This document shows, in pieces, positions 12,501 through 24,100 of a DNA stretch of 64,000 nucleotides. The notes beneath the pieces are model-generated. The model was not told where the DNA came from, searched no databases, and saw only the letters and a list, made by a program, of their open reading frames with translations. Position numbers and translations under genes: made by a program. How positions within the stretch are numbered: position 1 is the first letter of the stretch; every line of letters begins with the position of its first letter. This DNA comes from Collybia mongolica (Eukaryota > Basidiomycota > Agaricomycetes > Agaricales > Clitocybaceae), in NCBI GenBank assembly GCA_013420905.1, contig JAAXNY010000008.1, forward strand, positions 2,542,001 through 2,606,000. The letters run 5' to 3'.

Positions 12501-12574
12501 ATACTCCTCTGTTGATCCAAAGATTTCCTGCCATACGTCCGAGCATTGTATGATGAAGTGTAACTTGAGGGCAT
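9539..12574 (-). CDS. WAPL: WAPL-type cohesin release factor
   Basis: Nuclear protein that opens cohesin rings and releases them from chromatin together with Pds5. The start is the ATG at 12574-12572. The first roughly 340 residues are disordered: a basic KRRRVSV nuclear signal, many Ser-Pro sites and a short Pro-rich run. The WAPL helical-repeat domain begins at about 11630 (SITELRNKGESRRFLDEV), continues across an intron with ALEMTTKLCDAEFARKAK, and runs to the TGA at 9541-9539 through leucine-rich helices. The last large open stretch includes a probable 48-base intron kept in frame near 10045-10092 (GTACGT to CTCAG), so an intron-retained form would still translate. This is an acidic, Arg/Lys-rich fungal WAPL; no metazoan FGF motifs were seen. 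The gene is head-to-head with BIR1. Confidence 0.85.
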
Positions 12575-12703
12575 AATGGTCGTTGTGATCAGGGGGATTT
12601 TGGCGAATTTATGACCGCGAACCTGTGGACCTGCAAAATCACGTGATAGCTGTATCTTCTTGTCACGTCGTTTAGTGTTCCTTTAACTTAACAGTGACCT
12701 ACC
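12575..12703. promoter_or_regulatory. Bidirectional promoter between WAPL and BIR1, with E-box
   Basis: 129 bases separate the two divergent start codons. A perfect palindromic E-box TCACGTGA (12639-12646) sits almost at the midpoint, 64 bases from one ATG and 57 from the other, the kind of site bound by Cbf1-like bHLH factors. A second CACGT half-site lies at about 12664. There is no TATA box. Both genes act in mitotic chromosome handling, so co-regulation is plausible. Confidence 0.6.
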
Positions 12704-15586
12704 ATGGAAGTCCTACAAAGCCGTACCGATTCGTTCAAGGCAAAACGCGTCCAAAATCCCACCAAACCTTCTTCCACAGTCAGTGTAAAGTGGCCCCACC
12801 CTCGACGTTTCGTCGCATCGCCTGCAGTACTCGCGGAAGCCGGATTTTATTTCAACCCAAGCTATGAAGACCGGGACAGCGTTACATGCTTTTATTGCCA
12901 CAAACAACTAAGCCACTGGGAGGCGGAAGATGATCCCTTCGATATACACTGGGAGAAGTGCAGGACCACCTGTTGTTGGGCAATTGTGAGATGCGGATTG
13001 AGGGGCGACATGGATAGTCAGAGGAGGTAAACTCAACGTCCACCAATTGACAGTTCTGCTGACCTCGCGTGCAGATTCATATCTGCAGACAAATATCGTT
13101 TACCCACATCAAAAAACATGGAACAAGCACGCTTTGGGACGTTCCAGGTGGGCAATGGTTGGACCCATGATCAAGTTGAAGATCATGGCGCGAACTCGCG
13201 CAAGGTATGCCCACCATCATCTGGACATATGTGCACTTACTGAATAATAATCAGATGGCGCGCGCCGGCTTCATATACACGCCTCAACACGAAGGCGACG
13301 ATCTTGCCACTTGCCTGTACTGTGAGGTGTCGCTGGGTGGCTGGGATGCCGAAGATGACCCTATGTAAAACAAACCCTATTCTGTCTCGCGATGTCACTC
13401 ATCCCTCCATTGTTCTTAGGGAAGAACACAAGAAACGAGGCAATAAATCGGGGCAACAGTGTGCATTCTTAGCAATGTTGGAACTTATAGTATCGGGCAC
13501 CAAACCAGCCTCCCGCCCTCTATCTCAATCCAAACCTCCTTCAAAATCCACACAGTCGAAATCAAAATACAAAGATATGGTCCTTCCTACCAAAATTCAT
13601 GATGGAGAGCTTGAAGATGACTCGGAAGATGCCATTCCTACCGCCGCTTCCTCTGCCAAGAGGTCAACTCGGGGTCGTTCTACCTCAGGCTCGACGCGCT
13701 CGGCATCCGGATCGACCCACTCAACGAAAGCCACGACTACCATTGGGAAAACACCTAAGAAACATACACGAAGTCGATCTCGAGGAGGCCTAAAGGACGT
13801 GAACGAAGACGTGGAACACGTAGAGGAAGAAAGAGAAATCGAGGCACGGTGCATTACCACTGGTGCGAAGACATCGCGGTCACGGTCAAAATCTGTTTCA
13901 CGCTCAGTTCCAGGAGCCTTCACTGAAGATGACGAAGAGGCAGAAGAAGTAGTAGAGACGAAGACTGTAAAAGGAAGATCAAAGGTGAAGGAAGTGGCTT
14001 GTATTGAAGGGGACGGAGAGGTTGAGGAAGTGAAGACGTTGAAGAAATCAACGAAAGGAAGACCAAAGGCGAAGATCGAGGATGATGGAGTGGAGGAGGT
14101 CACGAATTTAAGAAAGTCGACGCGGGGCAGGCCGAAAACTCGAATTGCATCTGTAGAGGAAGAACCCAGCGAACAAGATGAGGGCAAAAAAACCTCCCGA
14201 CAACCAAGCCGGACAAAACTGAAACCTAAACCGGAACCGGGATCGGAACGAGTCCTGGAAGGCGACCTCGAGGAAACAGTTAAGCCACCCTCCAAAACCA
14301 GGTCAAAAGCCAGTGTTCCTGTTGCACGAAAGCCATCCCGAACAAAACCTAAACCGTCCATCGTCGAAAGAATTGAAGATGTAGAGGACCTGCCTACATC
14401 AACCATTCTAGCAAACCCGAAGAAGACACGTACAGCATCCTCTTCGACAAAGGCCAAAACTCGTTCTACCTCCAAGCCTAACCTTAACACTCGTCCGGTG
14501 GAAGTCGAAACCGTCATTTCGGATGATGCTGCGGGAGAACCAGATGAAATGGACGTGTTCGTCTCGTCTCGTCCTTCCCTTCCCCTTCAGCCACCTTCAC
14601 CGCCACCCGTGCCAAGTCACAGACAGAAAGAAACAGAGCGGGAACGTTTATCTGAACACGAAGAGCTCCCGCCGCTTGTCATACCAAAGAGAAGCGCGAA
14701 AGGAAAAGGAAAGCACGATTCCATTGGCAAACAAGGAGAGGAAGGTAACCCGGCGGACAGTCAGAGTATGGCGCCAAAGGCAAATAAAAATCAGAGAAAC
14801 AATGATAACGTATTGTCTGCGGCCCCAGCAAGGGAAGGGTCAGAAGAAATGCTTGAACCCCAGCGATCGAAGAAGCCACCACCGAAGACTATGCTATCCC
14901 GCGAAATATCCCACCAAGGCAAGCCGCCAACTGATGAGGTGAAAATTCAAAAAAATAAGAAACCCGGAACCGAGCGGAAAGGTATCACGGTTGTTGAAAT
15001 ATCCACTGACGAAGAGAGTGAGCGCAACACGAAGTACGAGGTCCAACATGAAAGGAACACCACGAAACAGAAAGTCGAGATACCTACGCCGAATCAGGAA
15101 GAAAAGGTCCGGCGTGTGGAAGCAACAACGCAGCCTCCCAAGCCCAATACACCCCAGTCACCACGCCCAACTCACACGACGACCAAGCTAATTGTTCAAG
15201 AACCTGAAGATGTGGAGATGACTGGTGTAGAAGATGAGTTACAAGCCGAAGACTACCCTCAACAAATCTACGCAGAACAAACTCCCGCAGAACAAGATCA
15301 GGAGGATCTCCCCAAAACACCATCACGGGAGCGAACCAACAACTTTCCCTCCCAACCCGATCCCCTACATGCACCCGCCTCCACACTCATCTTCCCTCCA
15401 CTCTCAAAACTTCCCTTTACCCCTATCCAGAACCTAAGTGAAGCAGAACTTAATATGACAGTGGAAGAGTGGATTCGATACCAGATGGAAGTTGAGTACG
15501 ATAAATTCCGACGAGACGGGGAACGCGAGTTGGGAAGGTTCAAGCAGAGGGCAGAAGAGGTGCGTGGGATCATCGAAGCCCTGTAG
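12704..15586 (+). CDS. BIR1: BIR1/survivin, chromosomal passenger complex subunit
   Basis: Tandem-BIR protein that targets Aurora B kinase and INCENP to centromeres. BIR 1 (about 12800-13000) carries CFYCHKQLSHWEAEDDP; BIR 2 (about 13110-13470) carries CLYCEVSLGGWDAEDDP followed, across an intron ending near 13420, by its zinc-ligand His and Cys. Spacing from His to the last Cys is longer than the usual six residues in both (seven in BIR 1, ten in BIR 2). A long, charged, disordered middle (about 13500-15420) has repeated K-S-T-[KR]-G-R-[PS]-K motifs resembling AT-hooks. The C terminus is a predicted long helix (MTVEEWIRYQMEVEYDKF onward) that fits the helix survivin-type proteins use to bundle with INCENP and borealin. 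Length, tandem BIRs and long tail match fungal Bir1 rather than short metazoan survivin. Three short introns in the BIR region; the tail is one exon. Confidence 0.9.
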
Positions 15587-16796
15587 GATTGGGAAGATGC
15601 GGTTTCAAAATGAAGACCCGTTGCTTACGCTGGACACTTCATTTTGTTTTGTTCCTATGCATTCGTTCTGACTTCTTGCTACATTCTAGTATTTCTTTTT
15701 TTTCAATACATTATTCCCACCCCTGGACCGTTTCAGTATCATCAGCAACTCCCCAACTTGGCCGTTTTGTCACCCGCTACAAGTTGCTTGAACCATCCAT
15801 AAGCAGCCATCTGGAATGTAGCTTTCTCCCCCATGTAAATAAATGTCAGGTTGACTCGAGCTGATGGTATTTGGTGATGTATACCAAAGGCTTCACGATT
15901 CATGGCAAATCATCATTCCGGAAACTCTATTCCAGCTTCTTCTGAGTGAAGACTATGAGATCCGGTCTACTTACTCGCAGCTGTGTATTCATGGCTAGGT
16001 TGTAACTTGCACTGGCAGGCCTTGGAGGAAATGCGAAAGAAACGCGAATTACGAAATTCATGCCGGTGACTTTGTCACTCGATGACCTGAATTTAAATCT
16101 GACTGTCCCATCAGTTCGAAAGTTTGTGAGTTATTCGAAGCTGCGACACAAGGCCAGCGAAACTGATTTGTTCTATATTTCGAACAGCTGTCGAGAAAGG
16201 TGTATAGCCGAAGCCCGCCACGTTTCCACGAAAGTGCGATTTCATCGACAAATTTCGGCCCGGCAACCTGAGTTTTCCGTTCCTTTCGTATGCTGGTCCC
16301 GGTCATCATGATTACCCCGCGAACACGATTGAGAATTTGGAAAGTTTCAAATATTTATCATTGATGCCACTCATATGATGACCACTTCTTCCTCAGGAAA
16401 TGACGTCTCTCATCAAATAGCCCAGAGGAGCGAGGCACACGGGGGAGTTTTATAGGGTTACCTGGGCGACCTGACAGTATTCAAAAGGAACGTGTAGCTA
16501 ACTCTTATACTCCTGCGGTAAAGTAATGAAAGGGTCAGTCCGACGTCCCTTCCACTTGTAATCATCTCGGCGCCACGGAGGAAATCCGTCGTCGGGTTGG
16601 TTTTGTTATTTCACGGTCTTCTCAGGACCCATTTTGTCGGCATCTGCAAGGCCAAAAAACTAGTCTTTAGATGTAATATCTTCACAGCAAGCTTCTTTTC
16701 AACTTGTCATGTGCTTGAATTTATTCCCCGTTCTCAGCTTCTTCCTACTTCAACTCCCCCCCCCCACTTCATCTCCTCTTCAAACACCCAATCAGC
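15587..16796. other. Intergenic, no gene seen
   Basis: 1.2 kb between BIR1 and the next F-box gene. Short open frames occur on both strands, for instance around 16058-16311, but they mirror each other and show no domain, signal peptide or splice-supported extension. A cytosine-rich tract (about 16757-16766) lies just before the F-box start. Confidence 0.4.
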
Positions 16797-18454
16797 ATGG
16801 CGCTTATCCTAAGCCTTCCGGTAGACGTCTGTCTTCCCATCTTTCACTATCTATCTGTTCTAGAGATTTTAAGGATCCGGCAGGTAAAATTTCACGGCTC
16901 TTTTATGTGCAGATGCAAGCTGATGTCTCCGCCTTATCAATCTCCAGACGTGCAAAGCTTTTAAAAAAATATCGCAGCTCCGCAGCGTCTGGCATGTGTA
17001 TTTACGCACACAAATCCAGGAGCGTAACATACCAGTTCCAGGATTATTGCAAAAAATTGAGTCGCTATCAGCTCTTGAGCTCGAACAATGCGTCCGGCGA
17101 GCCCTGCTCCTGCGGAAAAACTGGATGTCACCCTTGCCAGCCACTTCCAGCCGCATCGAACTACAAGCCCTGCCGATGTCGCGCATCATCGCCCTTGAAT
17201 TCCTTCCGGGAAAAGAGCATAGATGGCTGATTTCCATTGCTTCAACTGTTGAAACTACTCGCAAGTTTACCTCTCAGTGCTGGGACTTACGTCCCGCGCA
17301 ACCTATATGTGTAGCCTTTAAGGAATTTTCAAAATTACAGAGCTTTTCGGTGAATAGAGATATTGATGGCTCAGGTCATCTAGCCGTAGGACATGTGGGG
17401 TAGTTGATACCCCTTACAACCCTTTAAACGGCACTGATACTCTATGCATACAGAATCGAAGTACTCAAGATTGATTTCGCTTGCACGGATCCCGCCTCCG
17501 CGTTTGTGACAACAGCACTATTTCCTGACAGACCCCACAGGTTGCACGTTTACCAAGGTTCAACAGTGTTGACGCGCGATGAACATGATCGGTTATATAT
17601 ATGGGACGTCGAGAATTTCCGAGAGTGCGAACTGCGAAATTCAGAAATTCAGGTCAGAGACCATCACTCACGGTGATGACAATCTGACTATCACGCCCAT
17701 TTAGTTCGAAACACCACTCGATGCTATGATACAAGAAAACTTTGTTATCATCGTCCGGCAAACCACATTGGAAATATATGGCTTGACCTCATCGTCATCT
17801 CCTGGTTCCGTTGCGTTTCCAATTGTTGTACATCGCTGGCAATGGAAACTGGATTCTGTTGTTGTCTCGGCCCAGGCCTCGTGGGAGGCTACACAGTCCG
17901 GAAAGCTCAGTCCTATCAATGTCCTCGTACGTTATGGAAGCCTCCTTCCCTGGGTGCGTTGCGGTCAACGTACTTGTCTACATAATGACACCTAATCGTG
18001 GGTTATACAGCCGCTCAACGTTCTTCACCATTACGTGCTATATCCCAATATATTCTACAAGACCTCCCACCTCGTAGGCCCAAACAACCTGCCTTACCAA
18101 ATTTTACCTTTCCTTCACCGGACGATCCCCTCGCCAATTAGACTATTTGCCACATACGCCATGTCTATTGGGTCTCACGGCACCGCAATATGGACTGATA
18201 GCCATACTGAGGATTACTTTGGCCGTGCCGACCAGGGGCAGCGGCTCGCGGGCAGCATTCACCCATTTTCGACGGTGTACTATAATGAAGCTGAGGCGAC
18301 GGCGCCTGATACTAAAGTTGAGTCAACTGCAGACTCCATGGTATTCGAGGTTTCCGAGCAAGATCGATGGGTTCGTGTGGCGGTAGATGACGAAGAAGGG
18401 AGGATAGCTTTGGGGTCGACGGATGGAATGATCACAATCCTGAATTATGCTTAG
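16797..18454 (+). CDS. F-box protein with probable beta-propeller C-terminal part
   Basis: Probable substrate receptor of an SCF ubiquitin ligase. The start ATG at 16797 opens straight into an F-box: LSLPVDVCLPIFHYLSVLEI, and after the first intron TCKAFKKISQLRSVWHVYL. The rest contains repeated beta-rich blocks ending in Trp-Asp-like pairs, such as CWDLRPAQPI and RLYIWDVENF, and a final GRIALGSTDGMITILNYA, which look like degenerate WD40 blades. This is a common agaricomycete F-box architecture. At least four introns (16886-, 17402-, 17652-, 17954- regions). The substrate is unknown. It converges with the UBX gene, 130 bases apart at the stops. Confidence 0.8.
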
Positions 18455-18583
18455 AAGGCTGGGCTCTCAGGCGAAGTACTATGGACAAAGGAATGGATAT
18501 CTGTGGCTTTGGTGTATATTCATCATCGGAAGTAAGGTCATTTAATGGCGGTAAGATGGTGGTTCATATAATACATACACACA

Positions 18584-20105
18584 TCAACGGTGTACAGAAG
18601 TCAAATATTTTAGGGTATGGTTGCGATGAGTACCTAGACTTGATATTAGTATAGGGGCCCGGTAAGACGGAGGTACACTGACAGCAGACGGAGTAAGCCC
18701 AAGATCTTTTAAACTCTTAGAAAAATCAGTTTGAGTAAAAACTTTCCTGAATGGCGCAAGATTGTCAGCAAATCGAGGCCAAAAAAATCCCTATCAAGGG
18801 CCTACTGACCTTGGGAAATGTTGCGCCAAGGAGACGGTATCGACGTCAATAGTGAATGATTGCCCAGCCAGAAATTCCGCAACTTCACGAAGCGCTGGAA
18901 TCGGGGTGGGGTTGTGTATTTAATCACCGTCAAATTTTATTGACAGGGATGGTAGACTCACGGGCATCGCTTGGAAGAGAGGTGGTGTATGGTTGCCCCC
19001 CAGTTGATAGGCGTATCTGAAGGCGAGTCTCTTTGAAATCTTTACCAGCCACCCCCGAGGAGGACGACGCGGCTGTAGGCGCTGGGGCGGCAGCAGCAAC
19101 GCCTTCGCCAGGTATTGGTTGACCGTCGCGAATAGCTTTCTCTCGTGCAAACTTCTCGTTCCGGGCTTTCTTGTCTGCCTCGATCTGTGCTTTGATTGCT
19201 GCCTTTGCTTTGGCGTCTTCGATTTTCTCTGGAGTAAGAGTGGGCATTGTGAGTGTCGAAATTTGAAGACTCGGGGTATTCGTTTCGTACCGCGCTTCTT
19301 CTCTTCAGCCTCTTTCAAGGCTTGCTTAACTTTTAGATCCTCTTTTATTTTCCCCATTTCCTAAAAAGGAAGGATATTTTCTACAGGATGTTCAAAAATT
19401 GAGGTGTCGCAAACCTTTCCTGCTTTCCGTCTAATGTTTTCGCTTATCTTTGCCTCTTTCGCCTCTTCCACCGCTTTTTTGGCTCGCTTCTCCGCCATCT
19501 TTTGCCGTAACTCTTCAAGTTTCTGTTTCTTCTCTTCTTCGGTCAAAGGCTTGATCTAGAAATATTGCTTGGTGAAGATAGGGGGAAATGCTTGGTTGAG
19601 CTGTCCTACTTACCTCCTCTGTAGATTCTTCGAACTGATCATGCCCACTCTTTTCTGCGTGGAAATTAGCTAACGCAGTATTTCTGAATATTTTACCACA
19701 TTCTGAACATTTAATACTCTTGTTCGTCAGGTTATTTGTTATTGCAAACGAGGTTATAAAGCTACCTTTGCCTCAACTGCATCATTGGCAACCGCTCCGA
19801 GGCTCTTCAAGGCCTCTGCATCTTCGTCATCTACGTCCATTGCGTCTCGCCTTGTGCCACCTGCCGATTCTGTTACAGCACCAAGATCGGGGACGGGTTG
19901 CCCTTCATGCTCAATAATATGATCCATCGCGGGTTGGAGGCCACGATTTCCGGTAGCTTTCAGTGCCCCTGTTGGTACGACAAGAAAGAGTGGGATCGGG
20001 AATTAGCTGATCATCGTGGAAGGCAAGCTAGATACAGATCGGCGCACATTCAACGCGCGCGCTATCAAATCCCATTGACAGGAGAGTGTCTTTGTCGCCG
20101 GCCAT
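18584..20105 (-). CDS. UBA-zinc finger-UBX domain protein (UBXN1-like)
   Basis: Likely ubiquitin-binding cofactor of the AAA ATPase Cdc48/p97. The first exon starts at the ATG 20105-20103 and after one intron gives a complete UBA domain, LLSMGFDSARVEWALKATGN. Next comes an acidic spacer (MDVDDEDAEAL) and a C2H2-type finger, CSECGKIFRNTALANFH then AEKSGH, with spacing C-x2-C-x12-H-x5-H. A long charged coiled coil follows, rich in Lys/Glu (EEEKKQKLEELRQKMAEKR). The C-terminal UBX domain starts near 19030 with TRLQIRLSTGGQPYTTSLP and includes LREVAEFLAGQSFTIDVDTV; its last exon (18584-18760) ends with SLKDLGLTPSAV plus a short tail. Usual family order UBA-finger-coil-UBX is intact. At least four introns. 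Confidence 0.85.
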
Positions 20106-21195
20106 GTCTACTAGCTACTTATATTCACAGAGTAGAGAGAAATGAAGCTCCGAGAGAGTGTAGAAGGTTAACGTTGGATGAGGATGACGACGGTGCGTGA
20201 CGAATGTCACGGGACGCTGTACCTCGAGTCGCGTCACGCGGAGCTCGCTGATGGGCGCGCTGTTTCTATACAATGCCCGGACGCTCTGCTGCTCGTTATG
20301 CGCGCAAGCGAAAGTCTGTGAACACGGTAATGCTGGCTGCTTGAAGCGCAACTAAGCACGTCCACATCGTACTTGTCGAAAGTTGCGATATCCTTTGCAG
20401 GGAACTGTCCTTTATTCACTCCACCCATAGGCTGGACGACCAAACTATACCCGGCAAAGAGTGGGGGATCTTGCAACTGCCCTGCTAGATATACATGGGC
20501 TCGTGGATATATTGTTCGCTCCTTGTTCGTCACTTCTACAACTTTGTGAACGCGTCTGTGGATTTTGCGAATCAAGGTCGAATGAGGTGGATAAGCTCAT
20601 TGTTACATTCGCAGTACAAATCTGTGAACACTGAAGAAAGCAATGCTATGAAGAGTGGAGAGACTAATTGATGGACACGACGTCCGACGTCGTGGATGCG
20701 AATTGAGTTCGTCGTTGACACTACTGGAGACAGCAAGACAAATGTTTGACTCGGAACTTGATGTTCAAAATTCCGATTCCTCATTGGGGCAACCGGAGCG
20801 CGCTTATATAAGCGGCAAAACATGCGGCACGTCCAGCAACAAATATCGGGAATTTTTGACAAGAGAATAACGGTATTGTGGCAGATCACAACGAGGGGTC
20901 CATTCGGTAATCTGATACATAACCAGCGATAGGCATATCCACATATTTGAGACGTATATTCTACATTCGAAATTTGCGATAGTTTTGAACAGGTGACATG
21001 AGGAATCAGGGCCTTTTCACGGCTGGGCATATTGATATTTCCCGATCTGTTTTGACTGCGCGACGATTCCACTAGCGACAGCATTATCCCACTGCAAAAT
21101 TCCGTCAGAATTGGGGCCTCGCTAGCAATTGAGTTGGCCCGCTCGTCGCTGGCGACATATCTTATCCCCACATCATCGTTGTCGCTTTGAGCACC
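20106..21195. other. Intergenic region with one weak coding candidate
   Basis: 1.09 kb between divergently transcribed genes, the UBX gene (-) and Rho GEF copy 1 (+). A palindromic TATATAA-like site occurs at 20805-20812. Apart from the minus-strand stretch listed separately I see no gene. Confidence 0.4.
20234..20575 (-). CDS. Weak candidate coding stretch, product unknown
   Basis: A minus-strand open stretch includes RVHKVVEVTNKERTIYPR and FPAKDIATFDKYDVD, which have protein-like composition. A possible intron acceptor (CCACAG) sits just before the first of these. No ATG opens this frame and an in-frame stop lies a few codons upstream, so a real gene would need an upstream exon that I could not identify. 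The downstream frame after a possible intron near 20360 would run to 20115, only ten bases from the UBX start. I do not recognise it; it may be a chance frame. Confidence 0.2.
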   Translation of the reverse strand: MIRKIHRRVHKVVEVTNKERTIYPRAHVYLAGQLQDPPLFAGYSLVVQPMGGVNKGQFPAKDIATFDKYDVDVLSCASSSQHYRVHRLSLARITSSRASGHCIETARPSASSA

Positions 21196-24100
21196 ATGCC
21201 TAATCCACGTCCCAAGTCTCCTGTCGATGAGGACCTACAACAGTTGTACAACGAAGTATGGGCTAGCTTTGCTGATGAGACGCCAGCAGCCCCTCCTGAA
21301 GGCGACTTGGACAACATTTACAACGTCTATAGTAGTGAGGACCATCAGTCGTCGCCGAATCAAAGCTATCCAGCCACCTCGCCAACTGCGTCGCAAAGTT
21401 GTGGGTATCAGAATACGTGAGACCATTGATGTTGCATGGCTAATTCCGTACGGTCACTGTAGATGCACACAGCACATCTTCTAGAGTGCCACCTAGATAT
21501 CAACAAGAAGTCCCATCGCCCAAAGTTCCCCGTCGTCTGCCACCTACTCCTGGCGGCTCATCTGCAACATCATCGCCGACAACTTCATACGGGATGCCAG
21601 AGCCAGAGCCATATCACGAGCTGGGCATGTCACAGCGCCCCGGGCACCACAGCGTTGATTCATATACATCGTCAACCGGATCTCATGATCTATTGCGAAA
21701 GGCAACCGCAGGGAGTGCTAGTGGTCGTCGACTTCCTGCTGCGCCGGTACACATGAACGGATCGAGGCCCGCAATGCCAGGGCTTCCTTCTGACCCTCGA
21801 CCGCCTGTTCGCGTTGCTCATACTTCTTATGAATCTCCTTCAAGTTCGTCGACTGGGGGAAGCTACGCAACTTCCATTTCCCGCGAATCTTCGTACCGCC
21901 CCCCAGGCGCCCTTCCTCCAACCATCCCAGGCCGGCATGACACATTCTCCTCGGTTTCTTCGACTTCTTCTATGGCATACGACACTTACGACCCTGATAG
22001 TCGAAGCAACTACTCTAATGGCTTCTATCCTTCTGACAAATACCATTACCAGTTGTCTACACCTGATTCTTCTAGTTCTCTCGGTATTTCACCGCCACCA
22101 TTGCCTAACAAGCCAAGTCGAGAGTATTTATCAGGCCATACTGAGCATGTCCTGGGTTTCACCACTTCGACTGAGGAAGGATCCCAATGTTCGTATCATA
22201 CCCAAGCCTTGCGCTGACATAACTAAATTTCGGTATGTAGATGGCGAATATATCGACCCTCGGCTACAACGGAATGGTTCAGGGTCGTCCCAAGTTGGCT
22301 ACTTTACCCAACCATCATCATCAACAAATACTTCCTTCAGTCGCGACCAGACGCTCGGGGTCCCTCCCATGCATTCTGCCGTGACATCGTTTGCCTACAA
22401 TCAGCAACCGACACATGATCAGGAGTACCAGGATGATATCCGCCCTACCAGCTTCCCCCGTCGTCCAACCGACGTGTTGAATACGATTGCGAGCTATGAC
22501 CCACAGGGCCCTTTAGAGCTCCGTGATGGTGAGGAAGATGAATACTGGGAGGAGGATGAAGACGAGGACCCAAGTCGCTTTATCAATTTCTCTCTTTTAT
22601 CTCACATGGCTGTTCAGTTACGAGATAAAGTCCCTCGTGGTACTCATGTCAAAGGTAGCATTCCCTACCCCCGAGCGTTTACTGGGAAAGACATAGTGGT
22701 GAGTTTCGACACAATTGTATGGTTGGGACCGCTCATGAAACGTTGGGCTATCAGTCGACGATTCAATTACAAATCCAACGAGAGCTTGCAATAAACCACA
22801 ACATCTCGACTAGTGATCGACGTGCAGCCCTGCAAGTTGCTAGAGGACTACAAAGTCAACTGTTCTTTTATGAAGTCGAGTGGGGCAGCCGTATATTGCA
22901 AGACGGTGTAGAAGACGTATATATGTTTTTGGATGACCAGGAGGGTGGATCAGATGCGATCCCTGAGCGGGAAGAGCTGCCTACAGGTGTAGTGACGATG
23001 TTGACGCGGTGTTATTCTCCTAGCTGCGGCGATGGCAGTGGCCCATGTTATGCATATGCTTGTCCGCGGAAGGTATGTGACAGTATATGGTCAATAGATG
23101 TATTGCTGACGTGGATCACAGGGAGATTCGATCGTAGCGCCTGCCCCAGGACCAGTGGAAGCTCCTGTTGTCAGTAAGGCATGGACTGCAACCATTGACG
23201 CCGAAATTCTTCGTTCCCTTCCAGAGAGTGAAATCAACCGACAAACGTGATTCTACTTTTCGTCCCTCCCACGAACCATCAGAACTGACTTGGTTTTTTA
23301 TATATAAAAGGATTATCCACAAAGTTATTAGTAAAGAAGAGCAGTACATCCAAGACCTGGATATCGTGGAAACAGATTTCATTAAACCTCTGAGGTTGGC
23401 TAACCCCCCAGTGCTTCCTCCAAGTCAACTCGAAGAGTTCATTGACGATGTCTTTGGAAATATACTTGACCTTCGGGAGTGCAATCGCCGTCTTCTAGAA
23501 GTTATGTATGTCCGGCAGCGTGAACAGGGCCCTATTATTCAGAGGATTGGTGACATATTCCTAGACGCTGCTACCGAGTTCCGACTTGCGTATCCTATTT
23601 ATATTGGACATCACCCGATTGCGGAGAAGAGGATGAAAGATGAGGTTGAAAACAATTCTGCCTTCAGGCTATTCCTTGAGGTATATTGATCACAATTTTC
23701 GGCACTATTTTGGCTGACCCGCACCTTCTAGCAATGTTCACGACAGTCTTCCCGCCAGGGCGAATCCCTCCGTCTTGATTTGAAACATTTCCTCAACCGT
23801 CCGTCAGAGCATCTCCAGAAATATCCAGTTTTACTCGAAGCCATTCATCACGAAACAGCTGTGGGAAATCCGGATGCGGATTACTTGCTTGAGGCTGTAG
23901 AGGCCATCAAGAACTTACAATCTGTTGCCCAGCTTCGCACATTCCAATCAGCCATGGGTAAAGGTACACCAGGGAAATGGGACTGGCATGATCTTGTTTC
24001 TTCTGAGGTCATGCAGAGTCTGACAAAGGACGAGGCCAAGCGTCAATCGTGAGGATATATCTGCTGTTTTTCTCACCAGCCTCTAATGTATGGTACTAGC

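Noticed and set aside
13597..14517. Long minus-strand open frame opposite the BIR1 tail (306 codons)
   Set aside because: It is the antisense shadow of a Lys/Glu/Ser-rich plus-strand coding region; its Ser/Phe/Val-rich translation has no domain.
16058..16311. Overlapping 83-codon frames on both strands
   Set aside because: Neither has a domain, signal peptide or splice partners, and equal lengths on both strands point to chance.
20655..20870. Plus-strand 71-codon frame upstream of Rho GEF copy 1
   Set aside because: It begins at a GTG rather than an ATG and lies in a probable promoter region; no domain recognised.
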